In this document: positions 1-9,500 of the stretch, piece after piece | Layout: every line of letters starts with the position of its first letter | Position numbering within the stretch: the first letter of the stretch is position 1 | Source of the DNA: JAAZHK01 sp964536075 | GTDB lineage: Bacteria > Bacillota_I > Bacilli_A > RF39 > UBA660 | Length of the DNA stretch: 42,093 bases | Assembly (NCBI GenBank): GCA_964536075.1 | Contig: CAZHWO010000003.1 | Coordinates: forward strand, 1 to 42,093 | Reading direction: 5' to 3' | Position numbers and translations under genes: made by a program | Notes under the pieces: generated by a model | The model's input: only the letters and a program-made list of their open reading frames with translations | The model's database searches: none | What the model was told of the DNA's origin: nothing

Positions 1-16
1 TAATTTTTTCTTCCAT
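1..16 (-). CDS. start of a protein gene cut by the window edge, probably ribonuclease R
   Basis: Only five codons are visible (MEEKI), starting with ATG at 16. An AAGGAAG ribosome binding site lies about eight bases upstream, and the secG terminator lies just before that. In many Firmicutes secG is followed by rnr (ribonuclease R), so rnr is the likely identity, but this rests on gene order alone. Nothing in the visible residues identifies the protein. Confidence 0.35.
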
Positions 17-47
17 ATTATCATCTTCCTTACTATTATTATAAAAT

Positions 48-73
48 AAAAAGAGCTAATTTGTTAGCCCTAA
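48..73 (-). terminator. intrinsic terminator after secG
   Basis: On the minus strand GGGCTAA and TTAGCTC pair (one G-U) around a CAAA loop and are followed by TTTTTATTTT. The hairpin begins right after the secG stop codon and separates secG from the next gene. Confidence 0.7.
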
Positions 74-289
74 TTAAACAAAAGTCATTACTAGACATAT
101 TACAAAGAATAAAAAACCTAAGATCATCGTCATCCGGCTTATGGCTAACTCTGTTCCTCTTTCTTTTCTTTGAGCAAACAAATCGGAGTTTCCTCCTGAT
201 ATTATTTGCGAAGCTGATTCAGCTTTATTACTCTGTAATAAAACAATAACAATCAACAGTATTGATATAACTAATAAAAATGTTTTCAT
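74..289 (-). CDS. secG: protein translocase subunit SecG
   Basis: SecG is the small auxiliary subunit of the SecYEG channel in the cytoplasmic membrane and aids SecA-driven protein export. The 71-residue product has the family layout: an N-terminal membrane helix (about residues 3-19), a short loop with the SGG and DLFAQRKERG elements, and a second helix (about 50-70). A GGAGG site lies upstream of the ATG. It sits 57 bases after eno, the usual eno-secG-rnr arrangement of Firmicutes. Length and motifs are normal. Confidence 0.9.
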   Translation of the reverse strand: MKTFLLVISILLIVIVLLQSNKAESASQIISGGNSDLFAQRKERGTELAISRMTMILGFLFFVICLVMTFV

Positions 290-346
290 CTAACATGCCT
301 CCGTTTTGTAATAATATCTTACCATAAAATCTTTTTTTTGTATAGG

Positions 347-1573
347 TTAATCTTTTAATTGCTCCTCTATTCTTAATAATTGATTATATTTAGCATTTCT
401 CTCCATTCTTGATAAAGAGCCTGTTTTGATCTGACCTAAATTTAAACCAACGGCTAAATCAGCTATAAATGTTTCATCCGTTTCCCCACTGCGATGAGAA
501 ATAATGGTCTGATAGCCATGTTTTTTAGCTAAATTAATAGTTTCCCAAGTCTCAGTAATTGTTCCAATCTGATTAGCTTTAATTATTATAGCATTACCAG
601 CTCCTAAATTAATGCCTTTTTCTAATAACTCTTTATTTGTTACAAACAAGTCATCACCAACAATCTGGATTTTATCACCTAATCGCCTAGTTAACTTCGC
701 AAATCCTTCAAAATCATTTTCCACAAGTCCATCTTCAATAGAAATGATTGGATATTTTTTAACTAACTTTTCATAATAATTAATCATTTCATCAGTGGTA
801 TATGTTTTTCCTTCCAATAGATAACATTTTTGCTCTTCATTAAAGAAAGTACTAGCTGCTACATCAAGAGCTAAAAAAACATCTTGGCCAGCCTTATAGC
901 CAGCCTTATTAATAGCTTGGAGAATAAAAGCTAAAGCTTCTTCCGTTGTTTTTAAATTAGGCGCAAATCCACCCTCATCACCAACGTTTGTATTATATTT
1001 ATGTTCTTGCAAAACTTTCTTTAAGTTATGAAAAATTTCTACCCCAGCCCTTATTCTTTCATGAAAAACTGCTTGTTTAGGAATAATCATAAATTCCTGG
1101 AAAGCTAACTCATTATCGGCATGAAGACCACCATTTAAGATATTCATCATTGGATATGGTAATTCCTTACCTTTACCGACATATTTATATAGTGGTTTAT
1201 TTTTTGATAAAGCAGCGGCCTTTAGGCAAGCTAAGGAAACCCCTAATAATGCATTAGCACCCAAGCGACTTTTATTAGGCGTTCCATCTAATTTAATTAA
1301 AAGTTCATCAATCACTTTTTGTTTAGTAACATCCATTCCTACCAATTGATCTTTAATAATGGTATTCACATTATTTACCGCTTTTAAAACCCCTTTACCT
1401 GAATAACGGTTATCACCATCACGAAGCTCCCATGCTTCATTAATGCCTGTTGAAGCCCCACTTGGGACACTAGCTCTACCGATAAGACCCTTTTTTAATA
1501 TCACATCAACTTCAATTGTCGGGTTACCTCTAGAATCCAATATTTCTCTAGCCTTTATATCCTTTATTTTCAT
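347..1573 (-). CDS. eno: enolase
   Basis: Enolase interconverts 2-phosphoglycerate and phosphoenolpyruvate in glycolysis, using Mg2+, in the cytoplasm. The 408-residue product shows GNPTIEVD near the N terminus, the PSGAST loop, GDEGGFAPN, the SIEDGL metal-site segment, KANQIGT and the SHRSGETDE signature, with KTGSLSRMER and YNQLLRIEEQL at the end. The protein stops right after that last motif. It therefore lacks the roughly 20-residue C-terminal tail of the usual 430-residue enzyme, although all catalytic segments are present. A GGGAGGA site precedes the ATG, and a strong promoter lies upstream in the region shared with the divergent FemAB gene. Confidence 0.97.
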   Translation of the reverse strand: MKIKDIKAREILDSRGNPTIEVDVILKKGLIGRASVPSGASTGINEAWELRDGDNRYSGKGVLKAVNNVNTIIKDQLVGMDVTKQKVIDELLIKLDGTPNKSRLGANALLGVSLACLKAAALSKNKPLYKYVGKGKELPYPMMNILNGGLHADNELAFQEFMIIPKQAVFHERIRAGVEIFHNLKKVLQEHKYNTNVGDEGGFAPNLKTTEEALAFILQAINKAGYKAGQDVFLALDVAASTFFNEEQKCYLLEGKTYTTDEMINYYEKLVKKYPIISIEDGLVENDFEGFAKLTRRLGDKIQIVGDDLFVTNKELLEKGINLGAGNAIIIKANQIGTITETWETINLAKKHGYQTIISHRSGETDETFIADLAVGLNLGQIKTGSLSRMERNAKYNQLLRIEEQLKD

Positions 1574-1599
1574 ATTTTATCCTCCCGGTTTATACACTA

Positions 1600-1628
1600 A
1601 TTATACAACAATTTACTATTACTATCAA
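1600..1628 (-). promoter_or_regulatory. sigma-A type promoter of eno-secG
   Basis: On the minus strand TTGATA (1623-1628) and TATAAT (1600-1605) are separated by exactly 17 bases. This near-consensus promoter lies 27 bases upstream of the eno start. Confidence 0.8.
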
Positions 1629-1637
1629 TAAAAGATA

Positions 1638-1646
1638 TGTTATAAT
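1638..1646 (+). promoter_or_regulatory. extended -10 promoter of the FemAB gene
   Basis: TGTTATAAT is a perfect extended -10 element (TGnTATAAT) 22 bases before the start codon. No good -35 hexamer is visible at the right distance, as expected for extended -10 promoters. It is divergent from the eno promoter in the same 95-base gap. Confidence 0.65.
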
Positions 1647-1668
1647 GATTAATGAAGGTGGATAGACT

Positions 1669-2913
1669 ATGAAAATAATAACCCTTACTAAGGATCGCTT
1701 TAATGATTTTGCGCTAAACCATCCGTACGCCAGTTTTTATCAGACATCCTCTTATGGTGATGTAATGAGTCATTTTGGTTTTATCCCTAACTACTTAGGT
1801 TTTTTAGATGACGCCGGTAATTTAGTGGGAGCCTCTCTCATTTTATTTAAAAAGGCTTTTTTTAATTATAAATATGCCTATGCTCCTAGAGGTTTTCTTA
1901 TTGATTATAAAGATTTTGGGCAATTTAGAGATTTTACGAAAGAATTAAAACGTCTACTATTAAAACAAAATTTTTTATTCATAACTATCGATCCCCTTAT
2001 TCCTTGTACCAAAAGAAATAAAAACGGTGAGATAATCTCAGTTAACAATAACATTAATGACATTTTATCTTCTTTAAAACAAAATAACTACATTCACTAT
2101 GGTTTTAATAATTATTTCGAAACCTTAAAACCAAGATGGAATGCTTTTATTGAGTATAGTGAGACAGAAGAAGAATTATTTAAAAAATTTGATAAACCAA
2201 CACGAAATAAAATTAAAAAAGCAATTCGCATGGGTGTTGAAATTATTAAAGATGAAAATAATGATATAGAAAAAATTTACGACTACTTAAAAATAAAGTA
2301 TAATCGTAGGAATTTACATTATTATAATTATTTAAAAGAAAGCTTCAAGGATAATTTAGAAGTTTACTATAATTTTTTAAATACCGCCAATATGTTGAAA
2401 AACGCTAAATCAGTCTATGAACAAGAATTAGCAAAAAATGAGTATCTTAATAATAAAATTATGCAGCATAACCATCCCCAAACCATTAATGAAAAAATAA
2501 ATTCCGACAAAATGTTAAACAAATATAAAAAGGAATTAATTGAAGCCACTAGATTAGCTGCGGAAAATCCCAATGGTTTGATTATTGGCGGTGGTATCTT
2601 TATTAAACATCTACGAACTATTAACTTACTTATTGAAGGATATAATCCTAAATATGGTCGTTTAAATTCTAATCATTTATTAAGATGGCACGTTATTCAA
2701 AAATATCGGTATGAAAATTATGACTACTTTAATTTAAATGCTATTACAGGAATTTTTAGTACTAAAAACAAACTCTATGGCTTAAATAAATCTAAATTAG
2801 GTTTTAATGCTTATGCTGTTGAATATATCGGAGAATTCAATTTAATTATTAATGATTTTATCTACCGAATTTATAAGTTAATTAAACGAAATAATAAAAT
2901 GTTAAAAAAATAA
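1669..2913 (+). CDS. FemABX/MurM-type peptidoglycan interpeptide bridge aminoacyltransferase
   Basis: Members of this family transfer amino acids from aminoacyl-tRNA to the lysine side chain of lipid II, building the cross-bridge of peptidoglycan at the inner face of the membrane. The 414-residue product has the family layout. There are two GNAT-like halves (SFYQTSSYGDVM near residue 25; LLIEGYNPKYGRLNSNHLL near 325). A long charged helical stretch (about residues 230-300) resembles the coiled-coil arm that contacts tRNA. The DKPTRNKIKKAIRMGVEI segment is typical. GAAGGTGG precedes the ATG. It is a single-gene unit on the plus strand, divergent from eno and convergent with rpoC. Which amino acid it adds cannot be read from the sequence. 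Confidence 0.85.
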   Translation: MKIITLTKDRFNDFALNHPYASFYQTSSYGDVMSHFGFIPNYLGFLDDAGNLVGASLILFKKAFFNYKYAYAPRGFLIDYKDFGQFRDFTKELKRLLLKQNFLFITIDPLIPCTKRNKNGEIISVNNNINDILSSLKQNNYIHYGFNNYFETLKPRWNAFIEYSETEEELFKKFDKPTRNKIKKAIRMGVEIIKDENNDIEKIYDYLKIKYNRRNLHYYNYLKESFKDNLEVYYNFLNTANMLKNAKSVYEQELAKNEYLNNKIMQHNHPQTINEKINSDKMLNKYKKELIEATRLAAENPNGLIIGGGIFIKHLRTINLLIEGYNPKYGRLNSNHLLRWHVIQKYRYENYDYFNLNAITGIFSTKNKLYGLNKSKLGFNAYAVEYIGEFNLIINDFIYRIYKLIKRNNKMLKK

Positions 2914-2941
2914 AAGAAGTTCAACAATTTGAACTTCTTTT
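2912..2941. terminator. bidirectional terminator between the FemAB gene and rpoC
   Basis: AAAAGAAGTTCAA (2912-2924) and TTGAACTTCTTTT (2929-2941) form a perfect 13-bp stem with a CAAT loop. It has A-rich flanks on one side and U-rich on the other in either direction, so it can stop both convergent transcripts. It touches the rpoC stop codon. Confidence 0.88.
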
Positions 2942-5900
2942 CTATTCCATAAATTCGTCTTCTAGCTTTTCAAGTGGTTCATCATCAATAAATTGAGTTG
3001 CTAAATCATAAGCTATATCACGATATTGTTTAATACCTGTTCCAGCAGGAATTAATTTACCAATGATAACATTTTCCTTTAATCCTTGAAGTCTATCCAC
3101 TTTACCTTTAATTGCTGCATCGGTTAAAATTCTCGTTGTTTCTTGGAAAGAAGCCGCTGATAAGAAGGAATCTGTTTCAAGCGAAGCTTTGGTAATACCT
3201 AATAAAATTGGTTTACCAATAGCCGGAGCTTTACCTTGAATAATGGCTTGTTTATTAGCCTCGGTAAAATCATGATAATTTGCTAGTGATCCAGTTAAAA
3301 ATTCTGTATCTCCAGACTCTAGTATACGCATTTTCGAAATCATTCTTCGCGCAATGACCTCAACGTGTTTATCGCTTATATCAACACCCTGACTACGGTA
3401 TACATACTGTACCTCTTTTAAAATATATTCTTGCGTAGCAATTGGATCAGTAACCGCTAATAATTCTTTTGGATTAATAGCACCTTCCGTTAACTTATCA
3501 CCAACCGCCACCTCATCTTTTAGGTTAACTTTTAATTTAACACCATAGTTAGAGACATGTTCCTTAGTTTCCAATTCATTAGTGATACTTATTCTAAATT
3601 TACCTGATTCCTCTTCAACCTTTGTAACCTTACCACTAATTTCGGCAATCGTGGCCTTACCTTTAGGATTACGAGCCTCAAATAATTCTTGAATACGTGG
3701 TAACCCCTGAGTAATATCTTCACCACCAGCAACACCACCTGTATGGAAGGTTCTCATTGTTAACTGTGTACCAGGTTCACCAATAGACTGAGCAGCCATA
3801 ATACCAACTGCTTCACCAATTTCGACAATGTTACCTGTTGCTAAGTTACGACCATAACATTTCTGACAAACCCCATTAACCGTATTACAAGTTAAAATAT
3901 TTCTTATCTCAACTTCTTTAATACCTGAGGCTATAATTTTTTCGGCAATTGATTCCGTAATAAGCTGCAATTTATCAACAATTAATTCTTTGCTTTCTGG
4001 ATGAATAACTTTTTTATTGGTATAACGACCAATAATCCGATCATATAATCCTTCAATTATCGAACCATTTTTCTCATTGATAAATTCTTTAACAATAACC
4101 CCCACATCGGTACCACAATCCTCTTCCTTAACAATAATATCTTGACTCACATCAACTAAACGTCTTGTTAAGTAACCAGAGTCGGCTGTTTTTAACGCTG
4201 TATCAGCACTACCTTTACGAGAACTATGCGTTGATAAGAAGAATTCTGAAACTGATAAACCTTCTTTAAAGGAAGCAATAACCGGGATTTCAATTGGATC
4301 ACCATTTGGCTTTTGCATCAACCCACGCATACCAGCCAGTTGGGTAAAGTTAGATATATTACCTCTGGCCTTCGAATTCATCATCATGAATATAGGATTA
4401 TCTAAGTCAGCCTTAGCATATGTTTCTAGTTCTTTTTGAACTCGATCTTTAACATCATACCAAGTTTCAAGTACTTTGGCATGTCTTTCTTCTTCCGTAA
4501 TTAAACCACGTTTAAAGTGCGAATTAATTTTATTAACTAATTGCTGACCTTCTTCAATAAATTGGGCTTTATGCTCACTGGTTTTAATATCAAATACCGA
4601 AACAGTAATACCCGCAATTGTTGAATATTTAAACCCTAAATCTTTAAGTTTATCAAGCATAATCGAAGTTTCAGTCGTCTTGTAACGTTTAAATATTTGC
4701 GCAATAATTTTTTCTAGATGTCCTTTAGCAAAAGGATTAACAATTGGCATATTGGCAATTGTTTCAGGGATATTAGTCCCTTTTTCTAAGAAAAATTTAT
4801 TAGGAGTAATCTTCTGAATATTTTCATCACTTGGTTCATTAATATATGGAAATGAATCTGGTAAGATTTCATTAAAGATTAATTTACCAATCGTCGTTAC
4901 TAAATACTTGCCTTTTTGACTATCCGTAAATAATTTATATTTAAAAGAATCAACTGGCACAGCTACTCTGGTATGTAATGTTAACTCTCTTCGCTCATAA
5001 GCCATGATTGCTTCACTAGAATTTTTGAATATTCTTCCTTCACCTAGTAAGCCCGGTTTTTCCATTGTTATATAGTAATTACCTAAAACCATATCTTGGC
5101 TGGGCGTAACTATTGGATCACCTGATTTAGGGTGCAAAATATTATTAGCCCCTAGCATTAATAATCTAGCTTCAGCTTGAGCTTCTTCGGAAATAGGTAC
5201 ATGAACAGCCATTTGATCACCATCAAAATCCGCATTAAAAGCTGGACATACTAATGGGTGAAGTCTGATGGCTTTACCACCAACCAATACTGGCTCAAAC
5301 GCTTGAATACCTAAACGGTGCAAAGTTGGTGCTCGATTCAATAATACCGGATGTTCTTTAATCACATCTTCTACAATATCCCAAACCAATGGATCACGAT
5401 TATCAATTAGGCGCTTTGCTGCTTTAATATTATGAGCAATATCTCTCGATACCAACCCATTAATAACATGTGGCTTAAATAATTCTAGAGCCATCTCTTT
5501 GGGAATTCCACATTGATACATTTTTAAGTTAGGCCCAACAACAATAACAGAACGACCAGAATAGTCAACACGTTTGCCTAATAAATTCTGTCTAAATCGT
5601 CCTTGCTTTCCTTTCAACATACTAGAAAGTGATTTCAAAGGACGATTTCCGGCACCAGTGACACTTCTTCCGCGTCTTCCGTTGTCAAACAGGGCGTCAA
5701 CTGCTTCCTGTAACATACGTTTTTCGTTTTGAATGATAATCCCAGGAGCCCCTAAATCAATCAGTTTTTTCAGACGATTGTTACGGTTAATAACTCGGCG
5801 GTATAAATCATTCAAATCACTTGTCGCAAAGCGACCACCATCTAATTGAATCATTGGTCTTAACTCTGGTGGGATAACAGGGACAACATCCATAATCATC

Positions 5901-6574
5901 CATTCGGGTTTGTTACCGGATTTTTTAAAAGCATCTAAGACATCAATACGTTTTACTAAACGCGTTCTTTTTTGTCCTTGAGCTGTTTCTAATTCTTTGT
6001 TAATTTCAGTAATCTCTTTATCAAGATCTACTTTTTTTAGTAACTCTTTTATGGCCTCAGCTCCCATACCGACTTTAAAACCATTACCATATTTTTCATA
6101 ATATTGACGATATTCTTTTTCGGATAAGGTTTGCTTGTTTTCTAGTGGAGCGATACCTTTGTCAATTACTACATATGATACAAAATATAATACTTCCTCT
6201 AAATCTCTGGGACTCATATCTAGTACTAAACCCATACGTGATGGTACTCCTTTAAAGAACCAAATATGCGAAACGGGCGTTGCTAACTCAATATGACCCA
6301 TTCTTTCACGACGAACTTTTGACCTCGTTACTTCAACTCCACAACGGTCACAAATAATATTTTTATATCTTACTCGTTTATATTTACCACAGGCACATTC
6401 AAAATCTTTGGTAGGTCCAAAAATCTTTTCGCAGAATAAGCCATCTCTTTCTGGCCTTAGTGTACGATAATTAATCGTTTCTGGTTTTTTTACTTCACCA
6501 TATGACCATTCACGTATTTTTTCTGGAGATGCTATACCAATTCTTAAAGCTTCAAATTTATCCACTTGTATCAT
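2942..6574 (-). CDS. rpoC: DNA-directed RNA polymerase subunit beta'
   Basis: RpoC, with RpoB, forms the catalytic cleft of RNA polymerase. The 1210-residue product has the N-terminal zinc-binding domain (Cys60, Cys62, Cys75, Cys78) and the invariant NADFDGDQM motif near residue 450, which holds the catalytic Mg2+. It also has the second zinc site (Cys near 820 and a cluster near 895-905 in CNTVNGVCQKCYG) and the GEPGTQLTMRTFHTGG trigger-loop region. The start codon overlaps the rpoB stop by one base (TAATG), with GGAGATGAG as ribosome binding site, so translation of the two subunits is probably coupled. No large lineage insertion is seen. Confidence 0.98.
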   Translation of the reverse strand: MIQVDKFEALRIGIASPEKIREWSYGEVKKPETINYRTLRPERDGLFCEKIFGPTKDFECACGKYKRVRYKNIICDRCGVEVTRSKVRRERMGHIELATPVSHIWFFKGVPSRMGLVLDMSPRDLEEVLYFVSYVVIDKGIAPLENKQTLSEKEYRQYYEKYGNGFKVGMGAEAIKELLKKVDLDKEITEINKELETAQGQKRTRLVKRIDVLDAFKKSGNKPEWMIMDVVPVIPPELRPMIQLDGGRFATSDLNDLYRRVINRNNRLKKLIDLGAPGIIIQNEKRMLQEAVDALFDNGRRGRSVTGAGNRPLKSLSSMLKGKQGRFRQNLLGKRVDYSGRSVIVVGPNLKMYQCGIPKEMALELFKPHVINGLVSRDIAHNIKAAKRLIDNRDPLVWDIVEDVIKEHPVLLNRAPTLHRLGIQAFEPVLVGGKAIRLHPLVCPAFNADFDGDQMAVHVPISEEAQAEARLLMLGANNILHPKSGDPIVTPSQDMVLGNYYITMEKPGLLGEGRIFKNSSEAIMAYERRELTLHTRVAVPVDSFKYKLFTDSQKGKYLVTTIGKLIFNEILPDSFPYINEPSDENIQKITPNKFFLEKGTNIPETIANMPIVNPFAKGHLEKIIAQIFKRYKTTETSIMLDKLKDLGFKYSTIAGITVSVFDIKTSEHKAQFIEEGQQLVNKINSHFKRGLITEEERHAKVLETWYDVKDRVQKELETYAKADLDNPIFMMMNSKARGNISNFTQLAGMRGLMQKPNGDPIEIPVIASFKEGLSVSEFFLSTHSSRKGSADTALKTADSGYLTRRLVDVSQDIIVKEEDCGTDVGVIVKEFINEKNGSIIEGLYDRIIGRYTNKKVIHPESKELIVDKLQLITESIAEKIIASGIKEVEIRNILTCNTVNGVCQKCYGRNLATGNIVEIGEAVGIMAAQSIGEPGTQLTMRTFHTGGVAGGEDITQGLPRIQELFEARNPKGKATIAEISGKVTKVEEESGKFRISITNELETKEHVSNYGVKLKVNLKDEVAVGDKLTEGAINPKELLAVTDPIATQEYILKEVQYVYRSQGVDISDKHVEVIARRMISKMRILESGDTEFLTGSLANYHDFTEANKQAIIQGKAPAIGKPILLGITKASLETDSFLSAASFQETTRILTDAAIKGKVDRLQGLKENVIIGKLIPAGTGIKQYRDIAYDLATQFIDDEPLEKLEDEFME

Positions 6575-9500
6575 TAGTTCTCATCTCCTTCCATATCAAA
6601 ATTGAGATCTTCTTCATCAAATTCACCATATTGATCCTCTTCTTCTTCATCCTCAGCTAAAGAATCAACCGTTGAATCATCAACTGCTAATGGGAGATCT
6701 TCTAATTCTTCAATAGAAACCTTGATGTCCTCTTTATATTCATCTTCTTCCATTTCTTTCATGTCTAATTCAACACCATCATTATTTATAATGGAAATAT
6801 TTAAACCTAAGGCTTGGAATTCTTTCATCAATACTCTAAATGATTCAGGAACCCCGGCTTGATTAATTTGATTTCCTTTAACTAATGCCTCATATACTTT
6901 AACTCTTCCAATGACATCATCAGATTTAATAGTCATTATTTCTTGTAAAGTATGTGCAGCACCATAAGCATATAATGCCCATACTTCCATTTCTCCAAAT
7001 CTTTGACCACCAAATTGAGCTTTACCACCCAGAGGTTGTTGAGTTACCAAGGAATAAGGTCCAGTACTTCTAGCATGAAGTTTATCATCAACCATGTGAT
7101 GTAATTTAATCATATACATAACGCCAACAGTTATTCGACTTTCAAAAGGTTCACCTGTACGTCCATTATAAAGAACTGTTTTCCCATCTGGTTCAATCTT
7201 CGCCTCAGCCATCATTTCTTGAATATCCCCTAACTTAGCCCCATCAAATACTGGAGTAGCTATATGAACATTCAGTTCTTTAGCTGCCATTCCCAAATGT
7301 AACTCTAGAATTTGACCAATATTCATACGTGATGGAACACCTTGTGGATTAAGAACAATATCTACTGAGCGGCCATCTGGTAAATAAGGCATATCTTCTT
7401 CTGGTAGTATTAATGAAATAACCCCTTTATTACCATGACGACCAGCCATTTTGTCACCAACTTGGATTTTACGTTTTTGGGCAATATAAACCCTTATAAC
7501 TTTACTAACTCCCGCCGGTAATTCGTCATTTTCTTTACGTGAATATATTTTAACATCGTGGACAATACCATCGCCACCATGGGGAACACGTAAAGATGTA
7601 TCACGAACTTCACGCGTTTTTTCACCAAAAATAGCGTGTAATAATTTTTCTTCACTTGTAAGTTCGGCCATTCCTTTTGGTGTTACTTTACCAACAAGAA
7701 TGTCGCCTTCTTTAACTTCCGTTCCAATAATAACAATTCCGTTTTCATCAAGATTTTTTCTTGATTCCTCACTAACATTAGGAATATCTCTGGTTATTTC
7801 CTCTGGTCCTAACTTAGTTTCACGACATTGCATTTGGTAATCCTCTAAATGAATAGAAGTATAAACATCATCTTTAACTAATTTTTCATTTAAAACAACT
7901 GCATCCTCATAGTTATAACCATCAAAAGTCATAAAGGCTACTAAAACATTTTTCCCTAATGCTAACTCACCCATATCAGTTGATGGCCCATCAGCAATAA
8001 TAGTTCTATCACTAATTACTTGATCGCCTACGTGAACAATTGGTCGGTGATGCAAACAAGTATCAGCATTAGAAAGTTCAAAATTAGATAAATAATAAGT
8101 ATCTTTACCAGTTTTATTTTTTACTACTACTTTACGAGCATCAACATACTCGACAATACCATCCGCTTTAGCTACAATTACTGTACCACTATCTTTAGCC
8201 GCAATAAATTCAACACCCGTTCCAATATAAGGAGCCTCAGCCTTTAATAAAGGCACTGATTGACGTTGCATGTTAGCGCCCATTAAAGCTCGAGTTGCAT
8301 CATCATGCTCTAAGAATGGAATAATACTGGTTGTAATAGATACAACTTCCTGAGGTGATACATCAATATAATCAACTCTTTCTGGACTGATTAAAATGTT
8401 TTCTCCTCTATAACGAGCTGCAACTTCTTTATCAAGAATAACATTATTTTCATCAGTATTAACAGTCGCTTGCGAAATAACAAGATCTTCTTCTTCATCG
8501 GCTGTGAAATATTCAACAATATCCGTTATTTTACAATCTTCTACCTTTCGATATGGCGTTTTAATAAAACCATAATCATCAATTTTAGCATAACTAGCTA
8601 AAGAGGTAATTAACCCAATATTTGGTCCTTCTGGTGATTCAATTGGACAAATACGTCCATAGTGAGAAGTATTAACATCACGCACTTCCATACCAGCTCT
8701 ATCCCTTGATAAACCACCAGGTCCCAGTGCTGATAAACGTCTTTTGTTAGTTAACTCAGCAATAGGATTAGTTTGATCCATAAATTGAGATAATTGACTA
8801 CTACCAAAAAATTCTTTCATTACAGCTGTTACTGGACGAATATTAATAAGCGTCTTAGGCGTTACTTCTTCCATTTCTTGAGTTGTCATTCTTTCACGAA
8901 TTACTCTTTCCATTCGTGAAATACCAATTCTAAATTGATTTTGTAATAATTCCCCTACTTGACGAACCCGTCTATTACCTAGATGGTCTATTTCATCAAA
9001 ATTACCGATACCATCTAATAAATTTAAATAATAAGAAACTGCTGCGTAAACATCCGAAATAGTTAAACGCTTAACATCAATAGTTTGATCATTACCAATT
9101 AAGATTATCTTTTCTTTCTTGTTAGCTGGATTTAAAATCTTAACCTCTTGGACCTTATTATAATTATCTAGGTCTTCATTAACAGTTAACTCTTTAACTC
9201 CATAACCGGCTGCAAATATAGGTTTTAAAGTATCAATTATTTCTTTAGTTACTATAGTTCCCTTTTCAACAATTACTTGACCATTAACTTTAATATCTTC
9301 AGCCAAAGTCTGATTTAATAAACGTTCCAGAACATTTAACTTACGATTAAATTTATAACGACCAACCTTAGCTAAATCATATCTAAATTTATCAAAAAAT
9401 CTAGTAATAATTTGGTTTTTAGAACTATCTAAGGTAGCTGGTTCTCCTGGTCTTAATTTCTCATAAATTTCAATTAAAGCTTCGTCGGTATTACGAGTTG

